Assembly (NCBI RefSeq): GCF_030160235.1
Contig: NZ_BSNY01000019.1
Span: forward strand, 1-64,000
Direction of reading: 5' to 3'
Source of the DNA: Mesorhizobium huakuii
GTDB taxonomy: Bacteria; Pseudomonadota; Alphaproteobacteria; Rhizobiales; Rhizobiaceae
Length of the DNA: 64,000 bases
In this document: piece by piece, positions 36,439 to 44,530 of the stretch
Position numbering within the stretch: position 1 is the first letter of the stretch
How the letters are laid out: the number at the start of each line of letters is the position of its first letter
Made by a program: the position numbers and the translations under genes
The notes under the pieces: model-generated
Database searches by the model: none
What the model was told of the DNA's origin: nothing
What the model saw: the letters and a program-made list of their open reading frames with translations, nothing else

Positions 36439-37579
36439 ACAGCCGCCGATCGAGCGCCCCCAATCCGATCGGACCCAATCTGACCGGGCCCAGTCTGATC
36501 GGGCAATGATCGAGATCCGCAACGTCACCCGCAGTTATGGATCGTTCAAGGCGCTGGACGATGCGTCTCTGACCATCAGGGAAGGCGAATTCTTCTCGCT
36601 GCTTGGCCCTTCCGGCTGCGGCAAGACCACGCTTTTGCGCATGATCGCCGGCTTCGACAATCCGACCAGCGGTTCGATCGCGGTCGGCGGCCAGCCGATG
36701 GAAGGCATCCCGGCCAACCGCCGGCCGACCAACATGGTGTTCCAGAGCTATGCGATCTTCCCGCATCTCAATGTCGAGCAGAACGTCGCCTATGGGCTGA
36801 AGCGGCTGAAGCTGCAGGGTGGCGAGGAGAAGCGTCGCGTTGAAGAGGCGCTGGCGCAGGTCTCGCTGACTGGCCTCGGCAAGCGCCTGGCCACCGAGCT
36901 TTCCGGCGGCCAGCGCCAGCGCGTGGCGCTCGCTCGCGCGCTGGTGATGCGGCCCAAGGTGCTGCTCCTCGACGAGCCGCTGTCGGCGCTCGACAAGAAA
37001 TTGCGCGAGCAGATGCAGGTCGAATTGCGCCGCCTGCAGCAGGCCGTCGGCATCACCTTCGTGCTGGTCACCCACGACCAGTATGAGGCGCTCGCAATGT
37101 CCGATCGCATCGCGGTGATGTTCGGCGGCAGGATCGCGCAGGTCGCCTCGCCCAAGGAAATCTACCAGCGCCCGGTCAACCGGCAGGTCGCCGACTTCCT
37201 CGGCGGCATGAACTTCGTCAAGGCCGAGATCGTCGAGGAGAACGGCGCCTCGCTGATCGTCGACACGCTGGGATTTGGCCGTGTGAAAACCGACAAGCCG
37301 AAGGCCTTCGTGCGCAATGGCGGCGCCGCAACGCTCGGCATACGGCCCGAGCGCCTGCGCGTGCTGTGGGACAATGCGACGGCGAAATTTGAGGTCGCCG
37401 GCAAGGTGGTCGAACGCCACTATTTCGGCGAGATCACTCATCTGATCGTCGAGATACCGGGGCTGGAAAAGCCGCTGTCGGTGACCGAGACCAACGATTT
37501 CGGCGCCGACGACATTCCCGTCGGCACCCCGATCCGCCTCGCCTACGATCCCGAGGCGTTGGTGGCGATGGGGGATTGA
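36431..37579 (+). CDS. ABC transporter ATPase, spermidine/putrescine type (PotA-like)
   Basis: 382 aa. Walker A GPSGCGKTT (about 59-67), [10 protein letters not shown] (about 157), Walker B LLLDEPLSALD, switch His in LVTHDQYEA, C-terminal TOBE domain. ATG 36431 has GGAGG 5 bases upstream, so the first 25 residues are real even though the conserved part begins at MIEIRNV. That leader contains three tandem QSDR(T/A) units encoded by exact 15-bp repeats. The 3' end overlaps the convergent amine oxidase gene by 37 bases. Confidence 0.9.
   Translation: MPEQPPIERPQSDRTQSDRAQSDRAMIEIRNVTRSYGSFKALDDASLTIREGEFFSLLGPSGCGKTTLLRMIAGFDNPTSGSIAVGGQPMEGIPANRRPTNMVFQSYAIFPHLNVEQNVAYGLKRLKLQGGEEKRRVEEALAQVSLTGLGKRLATELSGGQRQRVALARALVMRPKVLLLDEPLSALDKKLREQMQVELRRLQQAVGITFVLVTHDQYEALAMSDRIAVMFGGRIAQVASPKEIYQRPVNRQVADFLGGMNFVKAEIVEENGASLIVDTLGFGRVKTDKPKAFVRNGGAATLGIRPERLRVLWDNATAKFEVAGKVVERHYFGEITHLIVEIPGLEKPLSVTETNDFGADDIPVGTPIRLAYDPEALVAMGD
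36461..36505 (+). repeat. three 15-bp tandem repeats in the PotA-like gene
   Basis: Units at 36461-36475, 36476-36490 and 36491-36505 differ at a few positions and encode QSDRT, QSDRA, QSDRA. Length changes would keep frame. Confidence 0.85.
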
Positions 37580-38853
37580 AGCTGCGCCACGATCTTGCGC
37601 GCCGCGATGCGCCCGGCAACGATCGCGCCTTCGACATAGCCGGGGAATGACGGCGACAGTTCCGAAGCGGCGAAATGCACTGGCAGCGCACCCGCCAGAA
37701 TCGTCCGCTCGGCATCCCTGGCCGTCACGTCGACGATAAGGTCGCTGTAGGCGCCGCCGCTCCAGCGGTCCTCTATCCAGTCGCGCGAGCTGAAGTCGAC
37801 GGCATCGCCGGCATCCGGACCGAGGGCCCCCTGCAATCGGGTGACCACCTCCGCCCGCAGCCTTGCCACATCGAACGCACGCCAGCACAACGCCAGCGGC
37901 CCGCCGACGAAGACGACGAGGGCGGCATGCTGCGCGTCCCTGCTGGCGTCGCAGGCAAACAGCCCCGGCAGGTCGCGCCACATCACCATGCCGCTCAAAC
38001 CCTGCTCGCGCCAGAACGGCTTGGCATAGCGCACCAGGATCTTGATCACCGCGCCGCTTTCCCAGACGCCAAGCGCCTTCGCGAGTGTCGCCGGCAAGGC
38101 CGGCGCGAAAGCGAGCTTCGCGGCCGTCGCCGGCGGCAGCGCGACCAGCAGCTGGCGCGCTTCGATCACGCCATTGCCCGTGACGACACGAACGCCTTGC
38201 GGCCCGTGCTCGATGCACGTGACCGCTTCGCCGAGCCGCACCCGGTCGCCAAGATCGCCAGAAAGGTCCTCGGCCAGCGACTGCATGGTCTCGCGCAGGG
38301 AGTACTGCAGTTCCGGCACCTCGTTGGTGATGCGCCGGTCATTGTCGATCAGGTGCCAGAGCGGCACTCTGTCCATCGGCAGGCACCACAAGCCTTCGAT
38401 CATCGATCGGAAAGCCGTCTTGGCATCGATCGGATCATGCTGCTGTTCCAGCCAGGCCGCGACGCTCATGCCGGCAATCGACGGGTCGTCCGGCTCGATG
38501 CCGTTCATGCGCTCGCGGATCGCCATCGCGCCGTAATAGGTCTGCTTGGCGTCCTTGGGTGGCATCGATGGATGCGTGATGAAATTACCCTCGACATAGG
38601 TTTCGACGAAGGTCTTGCCGCGCGCCTTCGCCAGCGCCATCACTTCCGGCATGTCCTCGCACAGGAACTGGCCGCCGCTGTCGATGCGCTCGCCAAGTCC
38701 ATTCCGAACGGCTTCCACGCGTCCGCCGACACGATCGCGCGCTTCAAGCAGCACGAACTCGATGCCTGCCTGCCTCAGCTCAAGCGCCGCCGACAGGCCG
38801 GTGAAGCCGGCGCCGACGATGACGACGTCGGTTCTTTCGGTTTTGTCGTTCAA
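37543..38853 (-). CDS. flavin monoamine oxidase family protein
   Basis: 436 aa. N-terminal FAD site VVIVGAGFTGLSAA (about 10-23), LLEARDRVGGR at 35-45, and a C-terminal FAD motif near residue 400 (PGYVEGAIVAGRIAA). This fold oxidises amines or polyamines to imines, which hydrolyse to aldehydes, giving H2O2 or passing electrons on. It begins with a TTG that overlaps the TGA of the binding-protein gene, so it is the last gene of the minus-strand unit with the BetI-like repressor and both binding proteins. Substrate probably is the imported amine or a demethylated product. Confidence 0.82.
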   Translation of the reverse strand: MNDKTERTDVVIVGAGFTGLSAALELRQAGIEFVLLEARDRVGGRVEAVRNGLGERIDSGGQFLCEDMPEVMALAKARGKTFVETYVEGNFITHPSMPPKDAKQTYYGAMAIRERMNGIEPDDPSIAGMSVAAWLEQQHDPIDAKTAFRSMIEGLWCLPMDRVPLWHLIDNDRRITNEVPELQYSLRETMQSLAEDLSGDLGDRVRLGEAVTCIEHGPQGVRVVTGNGVIEARQLLVALPPATAAKLAFAPALPATLAKALGVWESGAVIKILVRYAKPFWREQGLSGMVMWRDLPGLFACDASRDAQHAALVVFVGGPLALCWRAFDVARLRAEVVTRLQGALGPDAGDAVDFSSRDWIEDRWSGGAYSDLIVDVTARDAERTILAGALPVHFAASELSPSFPGYVEGAIVAGRIAARKIVAQLQSPIATNASGS

Positions 38854-39926
38854 TAGCCGGCCTTGATCTTCTCGAACTCGTCGACCATGCGTTTCTTCAG
38901 CTCGGGCGCGACCGGCTGCTGGAACAGCGTCTTGTCGAGGAACTTATCGATGTCGTCGAAACCGCGCTCGGCCAGCACCTTGTGGTCGATCGCGGCCATG
39001 CCGGCGCTGTTGCCATGGCCGTAGCCGAACGTCGTGACCATGTATTTCGAAATATCGGGCGCGTTGACCGCGTTCAGGAAATCATAGGCCTGGTCGAGCT
39101 TGCCCGGCGCGTCCTTCATCAGCACGTAGCCGCACACCCAGGTGGACATGCCTTCCCTGGTATCGCGGTTCATGGCGACGGGAACGCCTTGCCCGTTCAT
39201 CGCGATCAGTGTCTGGCCCCAGCCCCAGGCAAGGTCGACCTCATTACCGGAAAACGCCTGGTCGATGTCGCTCGAGTCGGTCCAGTAGAGACGCACGTTC
39301 TTGTGCACCTGACGCAGGAAATCCGATGCCTCCTTGAACTGCGCGTCGGTCATCTTGGTCCAGTCCTTCAGGCCGATGACCAGGCTCGCCAGCGCGTAGG
39401 CGTCGTCGACATTGTCGCCGATGGTGACGCGGCCCTTGAATTTCGGATCGGCCAGGATCCGCAGCGACTTCGCCTCTTCCGCCGTCACATTGTCGGTGCG
39501 GTAGAGCAGCGCCGTGTTGCCCCAGTCGAACGGCATGAACCATGCCTTGCCGTCGGCCGTGGTGGCGAGGTTCTTCATCGCCATGATGCCGGGATTGAGG
39601 TCTTTCCAGCCCGTGATCTTTGTTGTGTCGAGCGGCTGCAGCAGGCCCGCGTCGCGCCATTTTGCCACGCTTTGCGAGCAGGGATGCGCGATATCGGCCT
39701 TGAAACCCGCCCGCATCTTCTCGAAGGCTTCGTCCTCGTCGCCGAAGAAGGCGAAGGTCGGCTCGGCGCCATTTTTGGCGGTGTAGGCGGGATGCAACAG
39801 CGGGTCCTCGTAACCGGACCAGTCGAACACCACCAGATCGCCGACGCCTTCCGCCCAGGCATAGACCGCGCCGGCGCCGATCGTGCAGGCGGCGGCGAGC
39901 GCCAGGCGGCGTAGCATTGGCGTCAT
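38850..39926 (-). CDS. ABC transporter periplasmic binding protein, PotD-like, copy 1
   Basis: 358 aa. Signal peptide ending near residue 25 (YAWA-EG), then a polyamine-type binding fold with VVFDWSGYEDPLLHP, FAFFGDEDEAFEK and VTIGDNVDDAYALASL. ATG 39926 has GGGGGAG 8 bases upstream. It is a clear paralogue of the gene just upstream at 40038, sharing long identical stretches. The pocket segments differ (for example AWGWGQT here, AWAWNDA there), so ligands may differ. It feeds the importer at 34.7-37.6 kb. Confidence 0.9.
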   Translation of the reverse strand: MTPMLRRLALAAACTIGAGAVYAWAEGVGDLVVFDWSGYEDPLLHPAYTAKNGAEPTFAFFGDEDEAFEKMRAGFKADIAHPCSQSVAKWRDAGLLQPLDTTKITGWKDLNPGIMAMKNLATTADGKAWFMPFDWGNTALLYRTDNVTAEEAKSLRILADPKFKGRVTIGDNVDDAYALASLVIGLKDWTKMTDAQFKEASDFLRQVHKNVRLYWTDSSDIDQAFSGNEVDLAWGWGQTLIAMNGQGVPVAMNRDTREGMSTWVCGYVLMKDAPGKLDQAYDFLNAVNAPDISKYMVTTFGYGHGNSAGMAAIDHKVLAERGFDDIDKFLDKTLFQQPVAPELKKRMVDEFEKIKAGY

Positions 39927-39991
39927 GGCGAAACTCCCCCATAGCGAAAAAGCTTCTGCGAAGTTAGGAGAAATCATCCGCTTTGGCGAGG

Positions 39992-40025
39992 CCCGTCCGC
40001 CCGCCATGCCGGCAGCGGACGGGCA
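39992..40025 (-). other. stem-loop between the two binding-protein genes
   Basis: A perfect 10-bp stem GCCCGTCCGC / GCGGACGGGC with a 14-base loop and no T-tract. It follows the first binding-protein gene of the transcript and may protect its mRNA from 3' decay. Confidence 0.65.
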
Positions 40026-40037
40026 GTCGGGAGGAGA

Positions 40038-41120
40038 TCAGTACCCAGCTTTGATCTTCTCGAATTCGGCGATCATCTTCAGCTTGAGGTCGGACGGCAG
40101 CGGCGACTGGAACAGCGTCTTGTCGACGAATTTCTGCACGTCGTCATAGCCCTTTTCTTTCAGGATCGCCTGGTCGACGCCGGCCATGCCCTTGGCGTTG
40201 GCCTGGCCATAGCCCCAGTCCTTGACCAGCACCTTGGCGGTCTCCGGATCGTTGATGGCGTTCAGGTAGTCATAGGCCTTGTCGACGTTGCCGGGCGCAT
40301 CCTTGAACAGCACATAGCCGCAGACCCAGGTCGAGATGCCTTCATTGGTATCCTTTACGGATTTGATCGGCACGCCCGCCTTGACGGACTGAACCGTCGC
40401 ATCGTTCCAGGCCCAGGCGAGGTCGACCTCACCGCCGCTCAACAGCTGGACGATATCGGTGGTATCGGTCCAGTAGGAGCGGACGTTCTTGTGCACCTGG
40501 CGCAGGAAGTCGGAAGCCTGCTTGAACTGGTCGTCCGTCATCTTGGTCCAGTCCCTCAGGCCGATGGCGAGGCTCGCCAGCGCATAGGCGTCATCGACAT
40601 TGTCGCCGATCGACACCCGGCCCTTGAACTTCGGATCGGCGAAAGCCTTCAGCGACTGCACGTCCTTGGCATCGATCTTGGAGGAGTTGTAGGTGAGCTG
40701 CGTATTGCCCCAGTCCCACGGCATGAACCACGCCTTGCCGTCTTCGGTGGTGGCGAGGTTCTTCATCGCCATGATGCCGGGATTGAGGTCTTTCCAGCCC
40801 GTGATCTTCGACGTGTCGAGCGGCTGCAGCAGGCCTGCCTCGCGCCACTTCGTCACGCTCTGCGAGCAGGGATGGCCGAGATCGGCCTTGAAGCCGGAGC
40901 GCACCTTCTCGAACGCCTCGTCCTCGTCGCCGAAGAAGGCGAAGGTCGGTGAATCGCCGTTCTTCTCGACATATTTCGGATGGAAGCTCGGGTCCTCATA
41001 GCCGGACCAGTCGAACACGATCAGATCCTTGTCGGCGGCGACGGCGAACGCTGCCGCCGAAGCCGCAAGCGCGCCACCCAGCGCCAATGTCAATGTCAGG
41101 CGTCGGCTAAGGTTCTTCAT
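40038..41120 (-). CDS. ABC transporter periplasmic binding protein, PotD-like, copy 2
   Basis: 360 aa. Signal peptide with AVA-AD cleavage near residue 29, then the same fold and landmarks as copy 1 (IVFDWSGYEDPSFHP, FAFFGDEDEAFEK, VSIGDNVDDAYALASL). It is the first of the two tandem paralogues in the transcript and lies 48 bases after the BetI-like gene. Two binding proteins sharing one membrane complex would widen the substrate range. Confidence 0.9.
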   Translation of the reverse strand: MKNLSRRLTLTLALGGALAASAAAFAVAADKDLIVFDWSGYEDPSFHPKYVEKNGDSPTFAFFGDEDEAFEKVRSGFKADLGHPCSQSVTKWREAGLLQPLDTSKITGWKDLNPGIMAMKNLATTEDGKAWFMPWDWGNTQLTYNSSKIDAKDVQSLKAFADPKFKGRVSIGDNVDDAYALASLAIGLRDWTKMTDDQFKQASDFLRQVHKNVRSYWTDTTDIVQLLSGGEVDLAWAWNDATVQSVKAGVPIKSVKDTNEGISTWVCGYVLFKDAPGNVDKAYDYLNAINDPETAKVLVKDWGYGQANAKGMAGVDQAILKEKGYDDVQKFVDKTLFQSPLPSDLKLKMIAEFEKIKAGY

Positions 41121-41168
41121 GCTGTTCCGTCCTCTTTTGGTCTTGCCGGTCTTGGCGGCCGGCTGTTG

Positions 41169-41855
41169 CTAACCGTAATGCTTCGGGAAGGCAGCGGCCA
41201 AAAAGGCGTTGGCGGCCTGCAAGGCTGTTTCGCGCGTTGTGTCCTCGGTGCCCATCATCAGCCGCAGCCACAGTCCCTCCAGCATGGCCGACAGCGACAG
41301 CGCCATCACCTGCGGCTCATAGGCATAGGAGCCGCTCTGCTTGAGTGTCGCGCAGAGATCGATGAAGACCTGCTGGTAATAAGCATCGCGCGAACTGCTC
41401 AGCGCCTGATAGGTCGGCCGCGACTTGGCCTCGCCCCAGAAGGCCAGCCAGGCGGCCAGCTTGCGCTTGTTGCAGATCGAGCGGTCGAAGTCGGCCCACA
41501 CCAGTTGCTGCAGCTGCCGCGCCGGATCGTCGCCTGCCTTCTGCAGGGCGGCGCGCCAATGCGCCGAATACTCGTCATACATGTGCTGCAGCGTCGCGAT
41601 CAGCAGCTTTTCCTTGCTCTCGAAATGGAAGTTGACGATGCCGCGCGACAGGCCCGCGCCGTCGGCGACATCGGCCATCGTCGTCTCGGCGTAGCCGCGC
41701 TTGGCCAGCGAATCGATCGTCGCCTCGATCAGCTGCAACTGACGGACCTCCTTCGAAGCCTTGCGTCCACGCTTCTCGGTCTCGGCTTTCCCCGCCGGTT
41801 CAAGGAGGGCATCCTTGGCGTCTGCCGTTTTCATGGGTGTGATCGCCTCCAGCAT
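41169..41855 (-). CDS. BetI-like TetR-family repressor
   Basis: 228 aa. An unusual charged leader (about 1-35) precedes the helix-turn-helix (EATIDSLAKRGYAETTMADVADGAGLSRGIVNFHF, split at about residue 58). The C-terminal region (LAAWLAFWGEAKSRP, LSAMLEGLWLRL) is that of BetI, the choline-responsive repressor. The gene lies in the middle of the amine cluster, whose three control regions each carry a TTGAAY-N4-RTTCAR palindrome. It probably binds these and is released by the pathway substrate. ATG 41855 begins 6 bases after the methyltransferase stop; ATG 41834 is an alternative. Confidence 0.86.
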   Translation of the reverse strand: MLEAITPMKTADAKDALLEPAGKAETEKRGRKASKEVRQLQLIEATIDSLAKRGYAETTMADVADGAGLSRGIVNFHFESKEKLLIATLQHMYDEYSAHWRAALQKAGDDPARQLQQLVWADFDRSICNKRKLAAWLAFWGEAKSRPTYQALSSSRDAYYQQVFIDLCATLKQSGSYAYEPQVMALSLSAMLEGLWLRLMMGTEDTTRETALQAANAFLAAAFPKHYG

Positions 41856-41861
41856 CGCCGG

Positions 41862-42656
41862 CTATCCAATCGCATCCGGCTTCCAACCGCGCAGATGAGT
41901 GGGACGGTGCTCGCCACTGTCAAGCACCTTCTGCATGGCCTCCCAGGTTCGGATGTTCTTGTCGACATAGGCGGCGCCGACCACGGCAGCAACCGGCGCA
42001 TAGAGCGGTCCTTTCAGCCTTTCCAGCTCGCCTCGCGCCACCTCGCGGTACCAGGGATTACGGTCCCTGACGGTGACATCGGCAAAGCCGGCGCGCCGCA
42101 TCGCTTGCGCATAGCGCGCCGGCGAGGCCATGGCGAAGGACAGCCCCTCGGCGGCGACATAGGCCTTCATCTCGGGCGAAGGTTCGCCGTCATGCCCGAT
42201 CATCCAGTTGGAGGCGGCAAAGACGCCGCCCGGCTTCAGCACACGGAAGATTTCGGCGAACAGGCCGTCCTTGTCCGGCACATGCAGCAGCGCATCCTTG
42301 GAAAAAACCGCATCGAAGGAGCGATCGGCGAAAGGCAGTGGTCCGGGTGGCGCCTGGACGAAGTCAGCGCGGTCCGAAAGTCCTCGCTCGGCGGCTCGCC
42401 GTCTGGCCGCCTCTATCACCGGCTGTTCGACATCGAAACCGGTGGCGTGGGCAGCGCCATGGCGCTCGACCAGATGCAGTGTGATGCCGCCGGAGCCACA
42501 GCCGATGTCGAGGATCGTCTTGCCCTTGAGCGAAAGCCCTTCGACAACGCGGTCGACCTCTTCAGGTCCGCCCGGCGACAGGTAGCCATCGCCCCACAGC
42601 GCCTCGAGGAAGCGGATGGCGGTGTCGTCATACTCGGCATCTGCCGTTTCGATCAT
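41862..42656 (-). CDS. SAM-dependent methyltransferase, N-methyltransferase-like
   Basis: 264 aa. Class I fold with motif [10 protein letters not shown] (about 49-57), [11 protein letters not shown], and [16 protein letters not shown]. The [14 protein letters not shown] start resembles sarcosine/dimethylglycine and phosphoethanolamine N-methyltransferases. ATG 42656 follows GAGG by 4 bases; an upstream ATG at 42752 would lie inside the operator and is rejected. It is the first gene of the transcript carrying BetI-like, both binding proteins and amine oxidase. A methyltransferase in an otherwise demethylating cluster is unexpected. It may act on a toxic intermediate or on a different acceptor. 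Confidence 0.8.
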   Translation of the reverse strand: MIETADAEYDDTAIRFLEALWGDGYLSPGGPEEVDRVVEGLSLKGKTILDIGCGSGGITLHLVERHGAAHATGFDVEQPVIEAARRRAAERGLSDRADFVQAPPGPLPFADRSFDAVFSKDALLHVPDKDGLFAEIFRVLKPGGVFAASNWMIGHDGEPSPEMKAYVAAEGLSFAMASPARYAQAMRRAGFADVTVRDRNPWYREVARGELERLKGPLYAPVAAVVGAAYVDKNIRTWEAMQKVLDSGEHRPTHLRGWKPDAIG

Positions 42657-42740
42657 CAGCCCTCGATCCCCAACCGATGAATGCCCGTTTCGAACGCCGG
42701 CAAAGCGTAGCGCATACGAGGGAAAACGCAACATCATTTG

Positions 42741-42756
42741 TTGAACATTCATTCAG
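42741..42756. promoter_or_regulatory. BetI-like operator O3, methyltransferase / flavoprotein
   Basis: TTGAAC-ATTC-ATTCAG, with the left arm extended by TTTG as in O1. The final base deviates from the palindrome. It sits between the two divergent operons. Confidence 0.65.
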
Positions 42757-42840
42757 AATGGCTGGACAGAACGGCCGATGCCGTGCCAAATTCCGCGTAT
42801 TCGGGAACAGATCACGCAAAAATGAACAGCGGGTCGCACA

Positions 42841-42890
42841 GGGCAATTCCAGGAGAAGCGCGCAGCGTTTTCCCTTGGAAACTGCTTGGA
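42841..42890 (+). repeat. partial mosaic element in the flavoprotein leader
   Basis: It shares GCAATTCCAGGA and GCGTTTTCCCTTGG with the elements at 48807 and 30504 but lacks about 24 central bases. It ends about 20 bases before the flavoprotein start, so it is part of the 5' untranslated region. Confidence 0.6.
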
Positions 42891-42910
42891 AACGAAGAGG
42901 CCGGGCCACA

Positions 42911-44530
42911 ATGAAAGCTTGGGATGCCATCATCATCGGCGGCGGACACAACGGCCTGGTCAATGCCTGCTACCTGCAGCGCGCCGGGCTCGACGTGCTG
43001 GTGGTGGAGAAGAACGACTGGGTCGGCGGTGCGGCCACCAGCCGTGAGCTGACGCCGGGCTTTCTCTATTCCAATTGCTCCTATGTCTGCTCGCTGTTTC
43101 GCCCCGAGATCATGCGCGACCTCGAACTGCCGCGCTTCGGCCTGCAGGTCATTTCCTATGAGGGCGGCGCGGTGTTCACCCGCGACGGCGACTATCTGGC
43201 CAACTACCGCGACCACGATGCGCACCGGCGCGAATTCGCGCGCTTCTCCAAACGCGACGCCGAAGCCTATGACCGCTACGCCCGCGACGTGACACGGCAG
43301 TGCCGCTTCATCCAGCCGCTCTTGATGCGCACCGCGCCCGACCCGACCAGCCTCAAGCCGCGCGACCTTGGCGAGCTGCTCTATCTCGGCAAGAAATTCG
43401 CCGGCCTGTCGGCGGAAGAGATGGCGCTGACGCTGCGCTTCTGGACGATGTCGATCTCGGACTTCCTCGATGAGTATTTCGAGACCGATGTCATCAAGGC
43501 GAACTTCGCGCTGTCGGGGATCATCGGCACCGCGCTCGGACCGATGTCGCCTGGCACGGCCTACGTGCTCTTGCATCACTATATGGGCGAGGTCGACGGC
43601 TCGGTCGGCGCCTGGGGCTATGCGCGTGGCGGCATGGGCGCGGTCACCAAAGCGCTGGCCGCATCGTTCAAGGCCTCGGGCGGTACCATCCGCACCGGCG
43701 CCGAGGTCGACCATGTGCTGGTGAGCCGAGGCAAGGCCAAGGGCGTGGTGCTGGCCGGCGGCGAGGAGATCCGCGGCAAGCTCGTCGTCTCCAATGCCGA
43801 CGTGAAGCGCACCTTCCTGAAGCTCGTCGAGGAGAAGGAACTGCCCGACATTTTCCTGCGCCGGGTCAAGAACTTCAAAATGCGTGGCTCGTCCGGCAAG
43901 GTCAACATCGCCCTCGATTCGCTGCCGGAATTCCCGGCGCTGCCGAAGGATTCACCGGTCTATCGCGGCGACATGCATTTCACCGATTCGGTGGAGCGCA
44001 TGGAGCGCGCCTATGACGACTGGAAGGCCGGGCGCTGGTCGGCGGACCCTTTCCTCGACATGGTCATCCCGACGACGCTCGACCCGACCATGGCGCCGCC
44101 GGGCAAGCACTTCATGAGCTGCTTCGTGCAATACGCGCCGCCCAAGGTGAGCGGCCGCGAGTGGACCGACGCCGACCGTGACGGCTTCGCCGAAAGCGTG
44201 ATTGCACAGATCGCTGAGTACTCACCCGGCTTCCGCGACCGCATCGTCCATATGGAGGTGCGCACGCCGCGCGAAATCGAGGCGGAGGTCGGCCTGACCG
44301 AAGGCAATATTTTCCAGGGTGAACTGACCTTCGACCAGCTTCTGTTCAACCGGCCGGTGCCGGGCTACGCGCAATACCGCTCGCCGGTCGGCGGGCTCTA
44401 TATGTGCGGCTCCTCGACCCACCCGGGTGGCGGTGTCATGGGCGCGCCCGGCCGCAACGCGGCAGCGGAAATCCTGCGCGATCTCGCCAAATCCACCTCG
44501 CATATGAGCCCGGCCCATGACGTCATTTGA
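42911..44530 (+). CDS. phytoene-dehydrogenase/PYROXD2-like flavoprotein, first copy
   Basis: 539 aa. FAD-binding AIIIGGGHNGLVNA (about 6-19) and LVVEKNDWVGG, a middle substrate domain, and the C-terminal FAD motif GGLYMCGSSTHPGGGVMGAPGRN (split near residue 505). Members of this family range from carotenoid desaturases to uncharacterised amine-linked oxidoreductases. No carotenoid gene is near. It is followed with a 14-base overlap by a second, divergent copy, so the two may form a heteromer or act in sequence. It probably oxidises a pathway intermediate. Confidence 0.8.
   Translation: MKAWDAIIIGGGHNGLVNACYLQRAGLDVLVVEKNDWVGGAATSRELTPGFLYSNCSYVCSLFRPEIMRDLELPRFGLQVISYEGGAVFTRDGDYLANYRDHDAHRREFARFSKRDAEAYDRYARDVTRQCRFIQPLLMRTAPDPTSLKPRDLGELLYLGKKFAGLSAEEMALTLRFWTMSISDFLDEYFETDVIKANFALSGIIGTALGPMSPGTAYVLLHHYMGEVDGSVGAWGYARGGMGAVTKALAASFKASGGTIRTGAEVDHVLVSRGKAKGVVLAGGEEIRGKLVVSNADVKRTFLKLVEEKELPDIFLRRVKNFKMRGSSGKVNIALDSLPEFPALPKDSPVYRGDMHFTDSVERMERAYDDWKAGRWSADPFLDMVIPTTLDPTMAPPGKHFMSCFVQYAPPKVSGREWTDADRDGFAESVIAQIAEYSPGFRDRIVHMEVRTPREIEAEVGLTEGNIFQGELTFDQLLFNRPVPGYAQYRSPVGGLYMCGSSTHPGGGVMGAPGRNAAAEILRDLAKSTSHMSPAHDVI

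Noticed and set aside
42657-42752. N-terminal extension of the methyltransferase from ATG 42752
   Set aside because: The extra codons run through the operator O3 and lack conserved sequence; ATG 42656 has a good ribosome-binding site.
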